NCBI RefSeq assembly: GCF_004361855.1
Contig: NZ_SNWQ01000003.1
Location: 310,001 to 374,000, forward strand
Direction of reading: 5' to 3'
Length of the DNA: 64,000 nucleotides
Source: Kribbella caucasensis
GTDB taxonomy: Bacteria > Actinomycetota > Actinomycetes > Propionibacteriales > Kribbellaceae
The first letter of the stretch is position 1; the number at the start of each line of letters is the position of its first letter. This document shows, piece by piece, positions 26,573 through 35,200 of this stretch. The translations under genes were made by a program, and so were the position numbers. A model generated the notes under the pieces. That model did not search any database and had not been told where the DNA came from. It saw only the letters and a list, made by a program, of their open reading frames with translations.

Positions 26573-27346
26573 CTACTGTGCGGTGAATCCGCCGTCGACA
26601 GGGAGGGCGGCCCCGGTGATGAAGCTGGCGCCGGCGCTGCAGAGCCAGAGCACCACGGAGGCGATCTCGTCCACTGTGCCGATCCTGCGCATGGGCAGCG
26701 TTTCGAGGATCTCGTCGATGCTGATGTCTCCGGCGTCGACCTGCGTCCTCACCATGGGAGTGTCGAAGGTGCCGGGGCAGATCACGTTCACGCGAACACC
26801 GCGATCGGCGTAGTGCAGGGCCACGCTCTTCGTCAGCCCGATGATGCCGAACTTGGTCGCGTCGTACGCCGCCAATTGAGGGTTGCCGATCAGGCCGCTG
26901 ATGGAGGAACAGTTGACGACAGCACCGCCGGAGTCCTGGCGGCGCATGATCGAGAGTTCGTGTTTCATGGACGCCCAGACGCCGCGCAGGTTGACGGCGT
27001 TGATGTGGTCGAAATACTTGGCATCTTCGTCCGCGATGTCGGTGGCAGGCACATGGATGCCTGCAGCATTGAACGCGTAATCAAGTCGACCGAACTCGCT
27101 CGCGGCAATCTGAACGGCGTGCGCGACCTGGTCCTCGTCTGCGACGTCACAATGTACTGCCGTCGCGGCGAGTCCTGCGTCCGCCAGCTCCTTGGCGACC
27201 GACTGCGCTAGGGCCTCGTGGATGTCGGCCAGGACGACACCGGCGCCTGCGCGCGCGAACCACCGTGCGGTCTCCGCACCCATGCCCGAGCCCGCGCCGG
27301 TGACGAATGCGACCCTGCCGCTGAAGTCGTAGGTTGGTTGTGTCAT
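26573..27346 (-). CDS. Short-chain dehydrogenase/reductase
   Basis: 257 residues from ATG 27346 (GGAGAA 6 nt upstream). Classical SDR: TGAGSGMG cofactor motif (about 14-21), VLADIHEA with an acidic residue after beta-2 suggesting NAD(H), FNAAGIHV in place of NNAG, Ser in NCSSISG, AAYDATKFGIIGLTK (YxxxK) and PVDGGF at the end. Last gene of an operon with the cupin and the alpha/beta hydrolase. It likely oxidises a secondary alcohol to a ketone (or the reverse) in the pathway; close in sequence to the SDR at 31829. Confidence 0.9.
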   Translation of the reverse strand: MTQPTYDFSGRVAFVTGAGSGMGAETARWFARAGAGVVLADIHEALAQSVAKELADAGLAATAVHCDVADEDQVAHAVQIAASEFGRLDYAFNAAGIHVPATDIADEDAKYFDHINAVNLRGVWASMKHELSIMRRQDSGGAVVNCSSISGLIGNPQLAAYDATKFGIIGLTKSVALHYADRGVRVNVICPGTFDTPMVRTQVDAGDISIDEILETLPMRRIGTVDEIASVVLWLCSAGASFITGAALPVDGGFTAQ

Positions 27347-27372
27347 CGTCTTCTCCTGATTGGTTCGCACGT

Positions 27373-27939
27373 TCAGTGGCTCTGGTCATCGGATGTATGC
27401 CGCTTCGCCCCGACCATGACCGAGGAGACCGTGCAGGGCTGAGTGCCCTCGTTCCGCCACTTGTGCCAGGTGCCTCGCATGATGACCACGTCACCCGGTC
27501 TCAGCAGGACCTCGCGACGCTCCAGTTCGAGCACCACCTCGCCGGACAAGACGTGCACGAAGTCGACGCTGTCTGAGATGTGCTTCCCAGGCCGTGCCGA
27601 GTCGTAGGCGTCGAGGAAGTTCGAGGGTTCGGCTGACTCGTCACCGGAGCTGACATGGGTCGCGGCCGACTCCTCACCGTTGGACATGGGTTGGAAGGTG
27701 AAGAATCGGAACCGGACACCGCCGGGCTCGGGAAACCAAGGAAGCGTCACCTCCTCCGGATCCACACCGGAACCGACGACGGGTAGACCTTCGGGCGTTC
27801 CCCACAACTGGCTGTTGAGGTAGGCAGGCCGGCCGCTCTCGTCCAGGACGACGTCGCGGTGGACCAAGCGCTCGCGATAGTCCGCGCGGCCGTCGACGTC
27901 GACAGTCACAATCACGCGTGTTTGCTCGGGATGGTTCAA
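27373..27939 (-). CDS. Cupin-domain protein
   Basis: About 188 residues from a TTG at 27939; GTG codons at 27915 and 27909 are alternative starts, and the longer open frame is only a shadow of the hydrolase gene. The C-terminal half has the cupin pattern SDSVDFVHVLSGEVVLELE, then LRPGDVVIMRGTWHKWRN, where the usual metal-binding histidines are only partly present (D-F-V-H and TWHKW). The N-terminal half (WGTPEGLP, FPEPGGVRFRFF) is as in small monomeric cupins next to dehydrogenases. Could be an isomerase, a dioxygenase or a ligand sensor. It sits between the hydrolase (65 nt) and the SDR (26 nt). Confidence 0.75.
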   Translation of the reverse strand: MNHPEQTRVIVTVDVDGRADYRERLVHRDVVLDESGRPAYLNSQLWGTPEGLPVVGSGVDPEEVTLPWFPEPGGVRFRFFTFQPMSNGEESAATHVSSGDESAEPSNFLDAYDSARPGKHISDSVDFVHVLSGEVVLELERREVLLRPGDVVIMRGTWHKWRNEGTQPCTVSSVMVGAKRHTSDDQSH

Positions 27940-28004
27940 AGGAATCGTCCAATGTGGTTGTCGGGGCGGCCCCTTGCCATCGGGCGGTCTGAGGCCCGGC
28001 GGTC

Positions 28005-28955
28005 TCAGAGCGAACGTACTGCGCGGGTCCGGTTCTCGATCGCCTGCTTGGAGATCGCCGCGTCGGGCACGAACGCCTCGAAGGCATGGGCCACCTTCGG
28101 ATAGATGTGCAACTCGGTGCTTACACCGGCGCTGAAAAGCTTTCGTGCGTAGTCGATGCTCTCGTCCCTGAAGATGTCGAGCTCGCCGACCTCGATGTAC
28201 GCAGGCGGCAGGCCGCTGAAGTCCCGGAGGCGCGCGGCGGCACCGTAGGGCGACACGTCCGGGCGACCCACGGCAGAACCGAGAAGTGCCGTCCAGCCGG
28301 TGATGTTGTCGTCGTACGTCCACGGAGCGAAGGGGGTGAGCAGGGGATCCGGGGTTGTGTTGCGATCGTCGAGCATGGGGTAGACCAGGATCTGCTTGGC
28401 GATCGCGGGACCGCCCTGATCTCGCGCGTATATCGCAAGGCTGGCCGCAACGCCGCCTCCGCTGCTGTCCCCCATGATGGCGACGCGCTGGGGATCGATT
28501 CCCAGCGTGGCCGCGTGCTCCACGAGCCACTGTAGACCGCGGTAGCAGTCGATGACTGGAGTCGGTGCCGGGAACTCGGGAGCGTAGCGGTATTCAACCG
28601 AGAGGAAGGGTACGCCGGTGGCGGAGACGTACCGCATGACGGGAGCGTCGTAGATCTCCACGCTGCTCAAGCACATGCCCCCGCCGTGAAGGTAGAGGAC
28701 GGCGGATCCAGGGGTGGCGTTGTCCTTGGCATACCACCGCAGCAGCAGCTGCGCACCCTCCTCGGTGCTCGTCTTGTAGTCCGTGATCGTGACGTCGTCG
28801 GGAACCGGGGGCATCCCATGGATGACCCTTTGTAGCTCGTCGTACACCGCACGCCGAGCCATGACGTCACCGACGGGCATCGGTTCCACTTCGCCAATGC
28901 GTTCGCTCAGAGTTTCAAGGCCCGCAGCGACCTCGGGGTCGAGAGAAAAGGGCAT
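28005..28955 (-). CDS. Alpha/beta hydrolase of the hormone-sensitive lipase type
   Basis: 316 residues; ATG 28955 follows AAGGGAG. HSL-family features: oxyanion motif YLHGGGMCL (about 88-96), nucleophile elbow GDSSGGG (Ser about 159), then the acid in VGELDIFRDE (about 258) and HAFEAF for the histidine (about 288). No signal peptide. Members hydrolyse esters and lactones; ChnC of the cyclohexanol pathway is of this group, and the Baeyer-Villiger oxygenase encoded 13 kb away would provide a lactone or ester substrate. First gene of its operon, under operator-like sites at 29031 and 29142. Confidence 0.9.
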   Translation of the reverse strand: MPFSLDPEVAAGLETLSERIGEVEPMPVGDVMARRAVYDELQRVIHGMPPVPDDVTITDYKTSTEEGAQLLLRWYAKDNATPGSAVLYLHGGGMCLSSVEIYDAPVMRYVSATGVPFLSVEYRYAPEFPAPTPVIDCYRGLQWLVEHAATLGIDPQRVAIMGDSSGGGVAASLAIYARDQGGPAIAKQILVYPMLDDRNTTPDPLLTPFAPWTYDDNITGWTALLGSAVGRPDVSPYGAAARLRDFSGLPPAYIEVGELDIFRDESIDYARKLFSAGVSTELHIYPKVAHAFEAFVPDAAISKQAIENRTRAVRSL

Positions 28956-29030
28956 TGCCGGCTCCCTTCACGAGGGTCTGGCGAGCGCTTCATGAGCCGA
29001 GTGCTCCCAGTTGAGGGTGCTTTGGGAGTA

Positions 29031-29049
29031 GAATATATTTCATATGATC
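29031..29049. promoter_or_regulatory. AT-rich operator-like motif, hydrolase operon
   Basis: GAATATATTTCATATGATC; in reverse orientation it begins GATCATATGAAAT, sharing CATATGAAATrTAT with the site in front of the first GntR gene. Located 76 nt upstream of the hydrolase start. Confidence 0.6.
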
Positions 29050-29141
29050 GGCGTCAAGACCCCAGCTGCTTCTGGACAAGTCGACCGTCGCCCACGGTCG
29101 TGCGTCTCCCTCGAGCATGCTGAGCTCCAGCAGTTGGTCGT

Positions 29142-29162
29142 GATCATATATTCTGTATTATC
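29142..29162. promoter_or_regulatory. AT-rich operator-like motif, mmgE/prpD side
   Basis: GATCATATATTCTGTATTAT, about 100 nt upstream of the MmgE/PrpD gene in the divergent gap. Read in reverse it nearly duplicates the site at 55434 (both contain TACAGAATATAT followed by rATC), although the two lie 26 kb apart. Confidence 0.6.
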
Positions 29163-29260
29163 TTCTTGTTGACCGCCGACCAGCGAGGAGTTCGTCGAAG
29201 AGCCGGCGACCTGCGGCGCTCCTGCGCCGACACCAGACGACCACCCCTGAGAGGTCCAGC

Positions 29261-30685
29261 ATGTCGGTTTCCAAGAGCCACGAGCTCGCGCAGTTCGTCT
29301 CGCAGACATCGTTCGATGCGCTGCCGAGTGATGTGGTCCACGAGACCAAGAGGATCCTGCTCGATTCCATCGGCTGCGCGCTGGCTGCCGGTGGTCAGTT
29401 GAAGGGACGCGCCGGCATCGAGTATGCACAGCTCCTCGGGGGCATGGACTCGACCGCGACCATCTTCGGTTCTTCGCAGCGGTCGTCGATCCTCGGGGCA
29501 GCGTTCGCCAATGGGGAACTCATCAACGCGCTCGACTTCGATGCGGTTCTTCCTCCGGGGCATGTGTCGCCGTACGTGCTGCCCGGCGCTCTCGCTGTCG
29601 CCGAGGCCGAGGGCTCGTCAGGTAAGCAGCTCATTACGGCGATCGCCATCGCCCATGAACTCGCGAACAGGTTCGGCAAGGCGATGGACTACATCCGCGA
29701 CGTTCGCAGGGGGGAGGTCACCATGCCGCCCGTCCTTGGCTACACGAGCACGGTCTTTGGCGCCGCTGCTGCTATCGCCTCTCTCTGGGGTGCCAGCGAG
29801 GAGACGACTCGGCACGCCCTCAACATCGCGGGGGCGATCTCGCCGGTGAACTCTCACCGGTCCTGGCTGGAGCACACCCCCGTCGCGACGATCAAGTACA
29901 CGATGGCGGGTCCTCTCGTTCACAGTGCGCTCACTGCGGCGTACATGGCCTCCTTGGGGCACCGAGGTGACCCGAACCTGCTCGACGACTCCGAGTTCGG
30001 ATACCCTCGGTTCATCGGGACCAGTCGCTGGCAGCCGGAGGCACTCACAGCTGAGCTCGGTCAGACGTGGTCCTTCCAGCGCGAGAACTCCTTCAAGCAC
30101 TACCCCCATTGCCGGGCGCTCCACGGCCTCCTCGACCTCTTGGGGGAGACCGTCGAGTCCCACAGCATCGATCCATCGGAGATCGATGAGATCCGCGCCT
30201 GGGGTGAAGGCCACGTCGAGCGCGCGTCCTGGCTCACGAACGAGATCAGCGACCCCGTCGACGCCCAGTTCAGCATCGCCCATGGGCTCTCGGTCGGAGC
30301 GCACCGGATCCCGCCGAGCAAGGCTTGGCAGGACGAGGACGTGGTGTTCGACGCCAAGGTCGCCCAACTGATGGGTAAAGTCGTCTACGCTCGCCACCCC
30401 GACTGGGTGGAAGCCATGGTGACTGATCCCGCCGCTCGGCCGTCGCGAATCGAAATTGATGCGCGGGGAGAGACCTTCGTTGCGGAGCTCCGATACCCGA
30501 AGGGCACCAATACTGATGACTCCCTCGGAACCGCCGATGACGACCTCTTTGAGAAGTTCCGGGTCAACGCCATGGGCGTGCTCGACAGCGAGCAGATCGA
30601 GCACTGCATCGCTACGGCAATGTCCCTGGAGACGGTTGAAGATGTCTCGACGGTGCTAAAGGAATTCGGGCGCAAGCGCGGCTGA
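29261..30685 (+). CDS. MmgE/PrpD family protein
   Basis: 474 residues; ATG 29261 with GAGAGG upstream. Full-length for the MmgE/PrpD family (2-methylcitrate dehydratase and relatives): KRILLDSIGCALAA (about 26-39), FANGELINALDFDAVLPPGHVSPYVLPGALAVAE (typical HP/HxS region near 85-115), and FKHYPHCRALHGLLDLL near 278. Family members dehydrate or isomerise hydroxy-acids; many stand in catabolic clusters with unknown substrates. It is divergent from the hydrolase operon and convergent with the GntR gene, and shares the operator region. Confidence 0.9.
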   Translation: MSVSKSHELAQFVSQTSFDALPSDVVHETKRILLDSIGCALAAGGQLKGRAGIEYAQLLGGMDSTATIFGSSQRSSILGAAFANGELINALDFDAVLPPGHVSPYVLPGALAVAEAEGSSGKQLITAIAIAHELANRFGKAMDYIRDVRRGEVTMPPVLGYTSTVFGAAAAIASLWGASEETTRHALNIAGAISPVNSHRSWLEHTPVATIKYTMAGPLVHSALTAAYMASLGHRGDPNLLDDSEFGYPRFIGTSRWQPEALTAELGQTWSFQRENSFKHYPHCRALHGLLDLLGETVESHSIDPSEIDEIRAWGEGHVERASWLTNEISDPVDAQFSIAHGLSVGAHRIPPSKAWQDEDVVFDAKVAQLMGKVVYARHPDWVEAMVTDPAARPSRIEIDARGETFVAELRYPKGTNTDDSLGTADDDLFEKFRVNAMGVLDSEQIEHCIATAMSLETVEDVSTVLKEFGRKRG

Positions 30686-30791
30686 TCCACCGCAACGTGC
30701 TGGTGAACGACGTCACTATGAAGCAGTCGACCTCTTCGGCAGGGGCCAGGCCAATGGGTTTGCGGGTCTCTCAAAGGATCTCCTGCGAGTC

Positions 30792-31496
30792 CTATTGCCT
30801 CTCGTGATCCCAGAGGCCCCTCTCGCTCAGGACTTCGATCAGACGTTTGCCCTGACTCGTCATGTGTTTGACCATGAGCTCGCGCGCCCGTTCCGCATCG
30901 CGGCGTTTGAGAGCCCTGAGGAGCGCGGGGTGCTCCTTGCTCGTGTAGCGCGGATGCCCCGCGGCATAGGTGCGGTTGGGGAGGTTCGCCATGACGGCTT
31001 CAACCAGCAGCACCAAGCGATTCGCCTGCGCCGCGCGGTGGATCTCGCGATGGAACTCCATACCGAGTTCCGGCACCAGATCCCACCGCTCCGCTGCGAC
31101 TGCCTCGTTGTAGGACTTGACGTTGTGGTCGAGCGCCTCGATTTGACTGTCCGACATCTTCGCGGCTGCGCGTGCGGCCAGTTCCCCGGAGAGCACGGCT
31201 TGTGCCCAGTACAGGTCAGATATGTCCTGCTTCGAAATCGGTGCGACGATGAAGCCCCGCCGAGGAAGCAGATTCACAATCCCTTCGCTTTTGAGGGCCA
31301 ACAGCCCTTCGCGCACGGGCGTTGGACTGACTCCGATGGCTTCGGCGAGTCGCTCGATCCGGAGGAAGTCGCCGGGCTTGACCTCGCCGGAGAGGATCAT
31401 TTCGCGCACGTATTCCGCGACCCGTTCGGGAAGCTGCGCAGGCCCAGGCATTGTGCGGAGCGTGGCGGGGGCGTCGAACCGCCTGCTGGTGTTCAA
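30792..31496 (-). CDS. GntR-family transcriptional regulator, FCD domain (first copy)
   Basis: 234 residues from TTG 31496 (GGAGG 5 nt upstream). An in-frame ATG at 31451 is the alternative start. Winged helix: VREMILSGEVKPGDFLRIERLAEAIGVSPTPVREGLLAL with NLLPRRGFIVAPI (about 28-80); then an all-helical FCD ligand domain with metal-type ligands (EFHREIHRAA, HPALLRALKRRD). About 60 percent identical by eye to the second GntR gene at 46720. A 6-bp-arm palindrome at 31516-31534 sits just upstream, pointing to autoregulation. Confidence 0.92.
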   Translation of the reverse strand: MNTSRRFDAPATLRTMPGPAQLPERVAEYVREMILSGEVKPGDFLRIERLAEAIGVSPTPVREGLLALKSEGIVNLLPRRGFIVAPISKQDISDLYWAQAVLSGELAARAAAKMSDSQIEALDHNVKSYNEAVAAERWDLVPELGMEFHREIHRAAQANRLVLLVEAVMANLPNRTYAAGHPRYTSKEHPALLRALKRRDAERARELMVKHMTSQGKRLIEVLSERGLWDHERQ

Positions 31497-31515
31497 TCGA
31501 GCCTCCGAGTCTCAA

Positions 31516-31534
31516 ACCATATGAAATGTATGGT
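31516..31534. promoter_or_regulatory. Best-formed AT-rich palindrome, upstream of the first GntR gene
   Basis: ACCATA-TGAAATG-TATGGT: perfect 6-bp arms with a 7-nt spacer, 20 nt before the GntR start. This is the clearest palindrome of the series and the best guess at the true operator shape. Confidence 0.7.
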
Positions 31535-31657
31535 ACATGGCGATCCCCTCCGCGCTTGGCGGAACCGGCGTCGCGGGTCGAAGTCAGTATGGCGACGCGA
31601 TGGAGCGCCCTCGCAGGGTTCTGGGCCGCCTCAGCGCGACTGCACCATAGACGCAGA

Positions 31658-31674
31658 TTACATATTATGTATAA
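31658..31674. promoter_or_regulatory. AT-rich operator-like motif, SDR/CMD operon
   Basis: TTACATATTATGTATAA with core ACATA-T-TATGT (perfect 5-bp arms). Located 155 nt upstream of the SDR gene at 31829. Confidence 0.55.
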
Positions 31675-31828
31675 ACTATTCACGTCAACGACGTCCGCCG
31701 TGACGTGGAGTCACCCCTTACGCTTGGCGGTTGCACAGGCTGTTTGCCGCCTGTGACTGAGAGGCAGCGCGGTGGCGCGGGCGTAGCTGTCGGTGGGCTA
31801 GCTGACGCAGCAAACGAATAGGAAGACC

Positions 31829-32596
31829 ATGAATCCCACGTACGACTTTTCGGGGCAGGTCGCTCTCGTCACGGGCGGGGCCTCCGGCCTTGGGCTGGCG
31901 ACGGCGCAGCAGTTCGCGCTCTCCGGTGCAGCGGTTGTGATCGCAGATGTGAACGCGGCCGCGGTCGCCGAAAGGGAGCAGGCCTTCAAGCACGCTGGCC
32001 ACCAGGTGCTGGGCGTTGCGTGTGACGTATCGGACGAGGCGCAGGTGGAGAGCATGGTCCACGAGACCGTGCAGATGTTCGGGCGGCTGGACATGGCCTT
32101 CAACAATGCGGGAGTCATCAGGCCGGCGATCGACACCGCAGACGAGCGGGCAGAAGACTTCGATCTGGTCAACCGGGTCAACGCTCGCGGCGTCTGGGCA
32201 TGCATGAAGCACGAGCTGCGTCAGATGCGCGAGCAGGGGAGCGGGGCAATCGTCAACTGCTCGTCGCTGAGCGGGCTTGTCGGTGGTGCCCGGCGTACGA
32301 CGTACCACGCCGCGAAACATGCGGTGATCGGCCTCAGCACGAGCGCGGCCGTCGAGTACGCGTCTCAGGGCGTTCGGATCAACGCCGTTTGCCCCGGCAC
32401 GGTCGATACACCGATGGTCGACGGCATGGTCACAAAGGGCGATCTGGTCGTGGCCGACGCGGTGGCCAAAGCTCCGATCGGCCGTATCGGCCGGCCGGAG
32501 GAGATCGCCGCGGCCGTTCTGTGGCTCTGCAGCCCAGGTGCCAGTTTTGTGATCGGTGTCGCCCTTCCAGTGGACGGCGGATACGTGGCCCAGTAG
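31829..32596 (+). CDS. Short-chain dehydrogenase/reductase
   Basis: 255 residues; ATG 31829 with GGAAGACC upstream. SDR motifs: TGGASGLG, ADVN after beta-2, NNAGVI, SSLSG, TYHAAKHAVIG (YxxxK), end PVDGGYVAQ. Closely related to the SDR at 26573 (same start TYDFSG, same ending), so the two are probably a duplicated pair with different substrates or stereopreference. Followed at 34 nt by the CMD gene on the same strand. Confidence 0.9.
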   Translation: MNPTYDFSGQVALVTGGASGLGLATAQQFALSGAAVVIADVNAAAVAEREQAFKHAGHQVLGVACDVSDEAQVESMVHETVQMFGRLDMAFNNAGVIRPAIDTADERAEDFDLVNRVNARGVWACMKHELRQMREQGSGAIVNCSSLSGLVGGARRTTYHAAKHAVIGLSTSAAVEYASQGVRINAVCPGTVDTPMVDGMVTKGDLVVADAVAKAPIGRIGRPEEIAAAVLWLCSPGASFVIGVALPVDGGYVAQ

Positions 32597-32630
32597 GGGT
32601 CGTCGCGCAAGCTCAGAGGAGGGAGGCGGC

Positions 32631-33200
32631 GTGAGGTTAGTCGCCCTGACGCCAGATCAGCTCGTTGGGTCCCAGCATGATCTCTACGAGCAGATCATCT
32701 CGGGTCCGCGGTCAGCAGGCCATCAGCTTTTCCCGTTGACTGACGGCACCGGCGCTCTGACGGGCCCATTCGGCATCATGCTGCATGTCCCGGACATCGG
32801 ACGACCTCTCCAAGAGGTTGGTGCTGCGATTCGGTACCGAACGTCCCTGAGCGCACGCGTGCGTGAGATCGCGATCCTGAGCGTCGCAGCAACGACCTCG
32901 TGCGCATTCGAGTCTTACGCTCACGAGCGCGTCGGCCGTGCAGTGGGACTGACGCAGTTCGAGCTCGAGAGCCTTGCCGGTGGCCGGTTCGAAGCGGCGG
33001 ATCCGGTCGAGGCCGCCGCGTACCGGCTCTGCGAGCTGCTGAATCAAGATCGGTTCCCGGTGGAGGACGCCGAGTTCCAGAGTCTGCGATCCCGCCTCGG
33101 CGAGACAGCGCTCATCGAACTGGTCGTTCTTGTCGGGTACTACCGGACCCTGGCGCAACTGCTCAACCTTTTCGAGGTCGGAGTGCCCGCTGAAGAGTGA
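32631..33200 (+). CDS. Carboxymuconolactone decarboxylase family protein
   Basis: 189 residues from GTG 32631, which has GGAGGGAGG just upstream; 25 more residues are open but overlap the SDR. The AhpD/CMD-like core is seen in LSARVREIAILSVAATTSCAFESYAHERVGRAVGL (about 80-115), where the CxxC of peroxidase-type AhpD is reduced to a single Cys (SCAFE) and the catalytic His of the ExxxH set is kept (YAHE). Likely a decarboxylase or lactone-acting enzyme rather than a redox protein. In an operon with the SDR. Confidence 0.85.
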   Translation: MRLVALTPDQLVGSQHDLYEQIISGPRSAGHQLFPLTDGTGALTGPFGIMLHVPDIGRPLQEVGAAIRYRTSLSARVREIAILSVAATTSCAFESYAHERVGRAVGLTQFELESLAGGRFEAADPVEAAAYRLCELLNQDRFPVEDAEFQSLRSRLGETALIELVVLVGYYRTLAQLLNLFEVGVPAEE

Positions 33201-33350
33201 GCCGCGAGTGTCGTGGCCAACAGCTGCGGAGTGATTCTGCGAGTGACCGCGGGCGACGCGCCTCGCGGCTGAGATCGCCTTCGGCGTCAATGCGCCGTCG
33301 ACTGAGCAGCTGGACGGGCTGAAGTCGGGGTCACGCTGGTCAGCTTGCTA

Positions 33351-33647
33351 TTACTGGGAATGACCCCAGAGCTGGTGGAGGACCTTGTGAGATGGCGTGT
33401 CACGGCGCTGGCAAAAGACGCGGTCCCGTGGATCAGCCGGGCGCAGTCGCCGGCCTCGCGGCGATCGGGGCGGCCGGCTCGTTGGCTGACATCGCCTTGA
33501 GGCCCCGACGATCTCGGTCGGATACTCGTCGCGATCCTCCAGCTCCGTGGCGACCGGGAGAATCACCGACTCGACGAACGCGCGGACCGTCTTCAGGATC
33601 TCCTCCTGGATGTCGGTCAGCCCCTCGGTCTGCTGCAACCTGCTCAT
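33351..33647 (-). pseudogene. Acyl-CoA dehydrogenase, broken N-terminal remnant
   Basis: The first about 45 residues (LTDIQEEILKTVRAFVESV, then ILPVATELEDRDEYPTEIV) are a clear acyl-CoA dehydrogenase start. After EIV the frame turns to nonsense; the next frame continues briefly as GLKAMSANEP and then stops. No later domain of the enzyme exists downstream. The ATG overlaps the stop of the CoA-transferase B gene by 4 nt, so this was the third gene of the operon before a deletion removed the rest. Confidence 0.75.
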
Positions 33648-34288
33648 GCGGACCGGGTGTTGTCGATGATGGTCGGCTCGGTCTTCTCGCGGACCTCGTC
33701 GACCGTCACGCCGGGGGCGAGCTCGGCGAGATGCAGCCCGTCGGGGCGCACGTCGAGGACGCCGAGATCAGTGATGATGCGTTGCACCACGCGAAGACCG
33801 GTGTACGGCAGCGAGCATTCCTCGACGATCTTGTAGCTGCCATCTTTCGCGACATGCTCCATGAGGACGATCACCTTCTTGGCGCCGTGCACCAAGTCCA
33901 TGGCGCCGCCCATGCCCTTGACCATCTTTCCGGGAATCATCCAGTTGGCGAGGTCACCGCGCTTCGAGACCTGCATCGCGCCGAGGATCGCGGCGTCGAC
34001 CTTGCCGCCGCGGATCATCCCGAAACTGGTGGCGGAGTCGAAGAAGCTTGCCCCTCGGCGAACCGAGACCGTCTCCTTGCCGGCGTTGATCAAGTCGGCA
34101 TCTTCTTCGCCCGCGAGCGGGTAGGGACCGACGCCGAGGATTCCGTTCTCGGACTGCAGCACGAGTTCGACGTCGTCGTCGACATAGTTGGGGACGAGCG
34201 TGGGCAGTCCGATACCGAGATTGACGTAGGCGCCGTCTGAGAGCTCACGTGCGGCCCTCGCCGCCATTTCCTCACGACTCCAGCTCAT
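33644..34288 (-). CDS. scoB: 3-oxoacid CoA-transferase subunit B
   Basis: 214 residues from ATG 34288, overlapping the A gene stop by 4 nt. Family I CoA-transferase beta chain: [13 protein letters not shown] (about 18-30), [10 protein letters not shown] with the catalytic Glu of the ENG motif (about 48), [33 protein letters not shown] and TDLGVLDV. Moves CoA between a 3-oxo- or dicarboxylic acid and succinyl/acetyl-CoA. It would activate the final acid of the neighbouring oxidation pathway. Confidence 0.92.
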   Translation of the reverse strand: MSWSREEMAARAARELSDGAYVNLGIGLPTLVPNYVDDDVELVLQSENGILGVGPYPLAGEEDADLINAGKETVSVRRGASFFDSATSFGMIRGGKVDAAILGAMQVSKRGDLANWMIPGKMVKGMGGAMDLVHGAKKVIVLMEHVAKDGSYKIVEECSLPYTGLRVVQRIITDLGVLDVRPDGLHLAELAPGVTVDEVREKTEPTIIDNTRSA

Positions 34289-35058
34289 GCCGTGCGCACC
34301 GTCCTCTTCTCGATCCGCTTGTCTGACGCCTGCTCGGGTGTGAGCACCACGACGCGTTGCACGAACACTCCCGGTGTGTGCACGTGGTTCGGGTCGAGCT
34401 CGCCCGGTTCGACGAGTTCCTCGACCTCGGCAATGGTGACCCGTCCGCACACCGCTGCCAGCGGATTGAAGTTCTGAGCTGCGTCGCGGTAGACGAGGTT
34501 GCCGTGCCGGTCGCCCTTCCACGCCCGTACGAGGCCGAAGTCCGCGACGATTGCTTCCTCGAGAACAAACTCGCGATCGCCGTCGCGGGTCGCGAAGATC
34601 TTGGTCGGCTTGGCCGGTGAGGCGTTGACTACGCTGCCGTCCGGTCCGTATCGCCAGGGAAGCCCTCCGCCAGCGACCTGGGTGCCGACGCCGGTCGCGG
34701 TGTAGAACGCCGGGATCCCCACTCCACCGGCGCGCATGCGCTCGGCGAGGGTTCCTTGAGGTGTCAGCTCGACTTCCAACTCGCCGGCCAGGTACTGACG
34801 GGCGAACTCCTTGTTCTCGCCGACGTACGACGAGACCATCCGGCGGATGCGCCGAGCCGCCAGGAGACGGCCCAGCCCCCAGTCGTCGATACCGCAATTG
34901 TTGGAGACGACCTCCAGATAGGTCGTGCCGGCCGCCAACAGTGCCTCGATGAGAACCGACGGGATTCCGCACAACCCGAAACCCCCCACCGCGAGCGTCG
35001 CGCCGTCGGGAATGTCCGCGACCGCATCGGCAGCACCCGCACTTACCTTGTCCATCAC
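34285..35058 (-). CDS. scoA: 3-oxoacid CoA-transferase subunit A
   Basis: 257 residues. Alpha-chain signatures: [18 protein letters not shown] (about 26-43), [50 protein letters not shown] and ARTx-like [13 protein letters not shown]. Pairs with the overlapping B gene. Divergent from an IclR regulator with a 17-bp palindrome in the 142-nt gap, as in beta-ketoadipate-type operons (PcaR/PcaIJ), which suggests control by that regulator. Confidence 0.92.
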   Translation of the reverse strand: MMDKVSAGAADAVADIPDGATLAVGGFGLCGIPSVLIEALLAAGTTYLEVVSNNCGIDDWGLGRLLAARRIRRMVSSYVGENKEFARQYLAGELEVELTPQGTLAERMRAGGVGIPAFYTATGVGTQVAGGGLPWRYGPDGSVVNASPAKPTKIFATRDGDREFVLEEAIVADFGLVRAWKGDRHGNLVYRDAAQNFNPLAAVCGRVTIAEVEELVEPGELDPNHVHTPGVFVQRVVVLTPEQASDKRIEKRTVRTA

Positions 35059-35172
35059 AGCTCCCTTCGTCCGAGACGGGACGGATCAACTCACGTCCAA
35101 CGCCGACTGCTCAAGAGGTGGACGGCCGATGGCCAGAAACTGCTCGTGTCTTGATACAGCTGGTCTTGAACC

Positions 35173-35189
35173 CGTTCACTGAGTGAACG
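35173..35189. promoter_or_regulatory. Palindromic IclR-type operator
   Basis: CGTTCACT-G-AGTGAACG is a perfect palindrome with 8-bp arms. It lies between scoA and the IclR gene, 11 nt before the ATG at 35201, and covers an upstream GTG that therefore is unlikely to be the real start. The natural reader is the adjacent IclR protein. Confidence 0.75.
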
Positions 35190-35200
35190 ACCATGCTGGT

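Noticed and set aside
27373..28530. A 385-residue minus-strand frame that would fuse sequence to the cupin
   Set aside because: The N-terminal part is a frame-shadow of the hydrolase gene and has no homology-like content; the cupin starts near 27939.
33644..35089. A 481-residue frame suggesting a fused CoA-transferase
   Set aside because: The A subunit is encoded in another frame with its own stop; the B subunit has its own ATG in an ATGA overlap.
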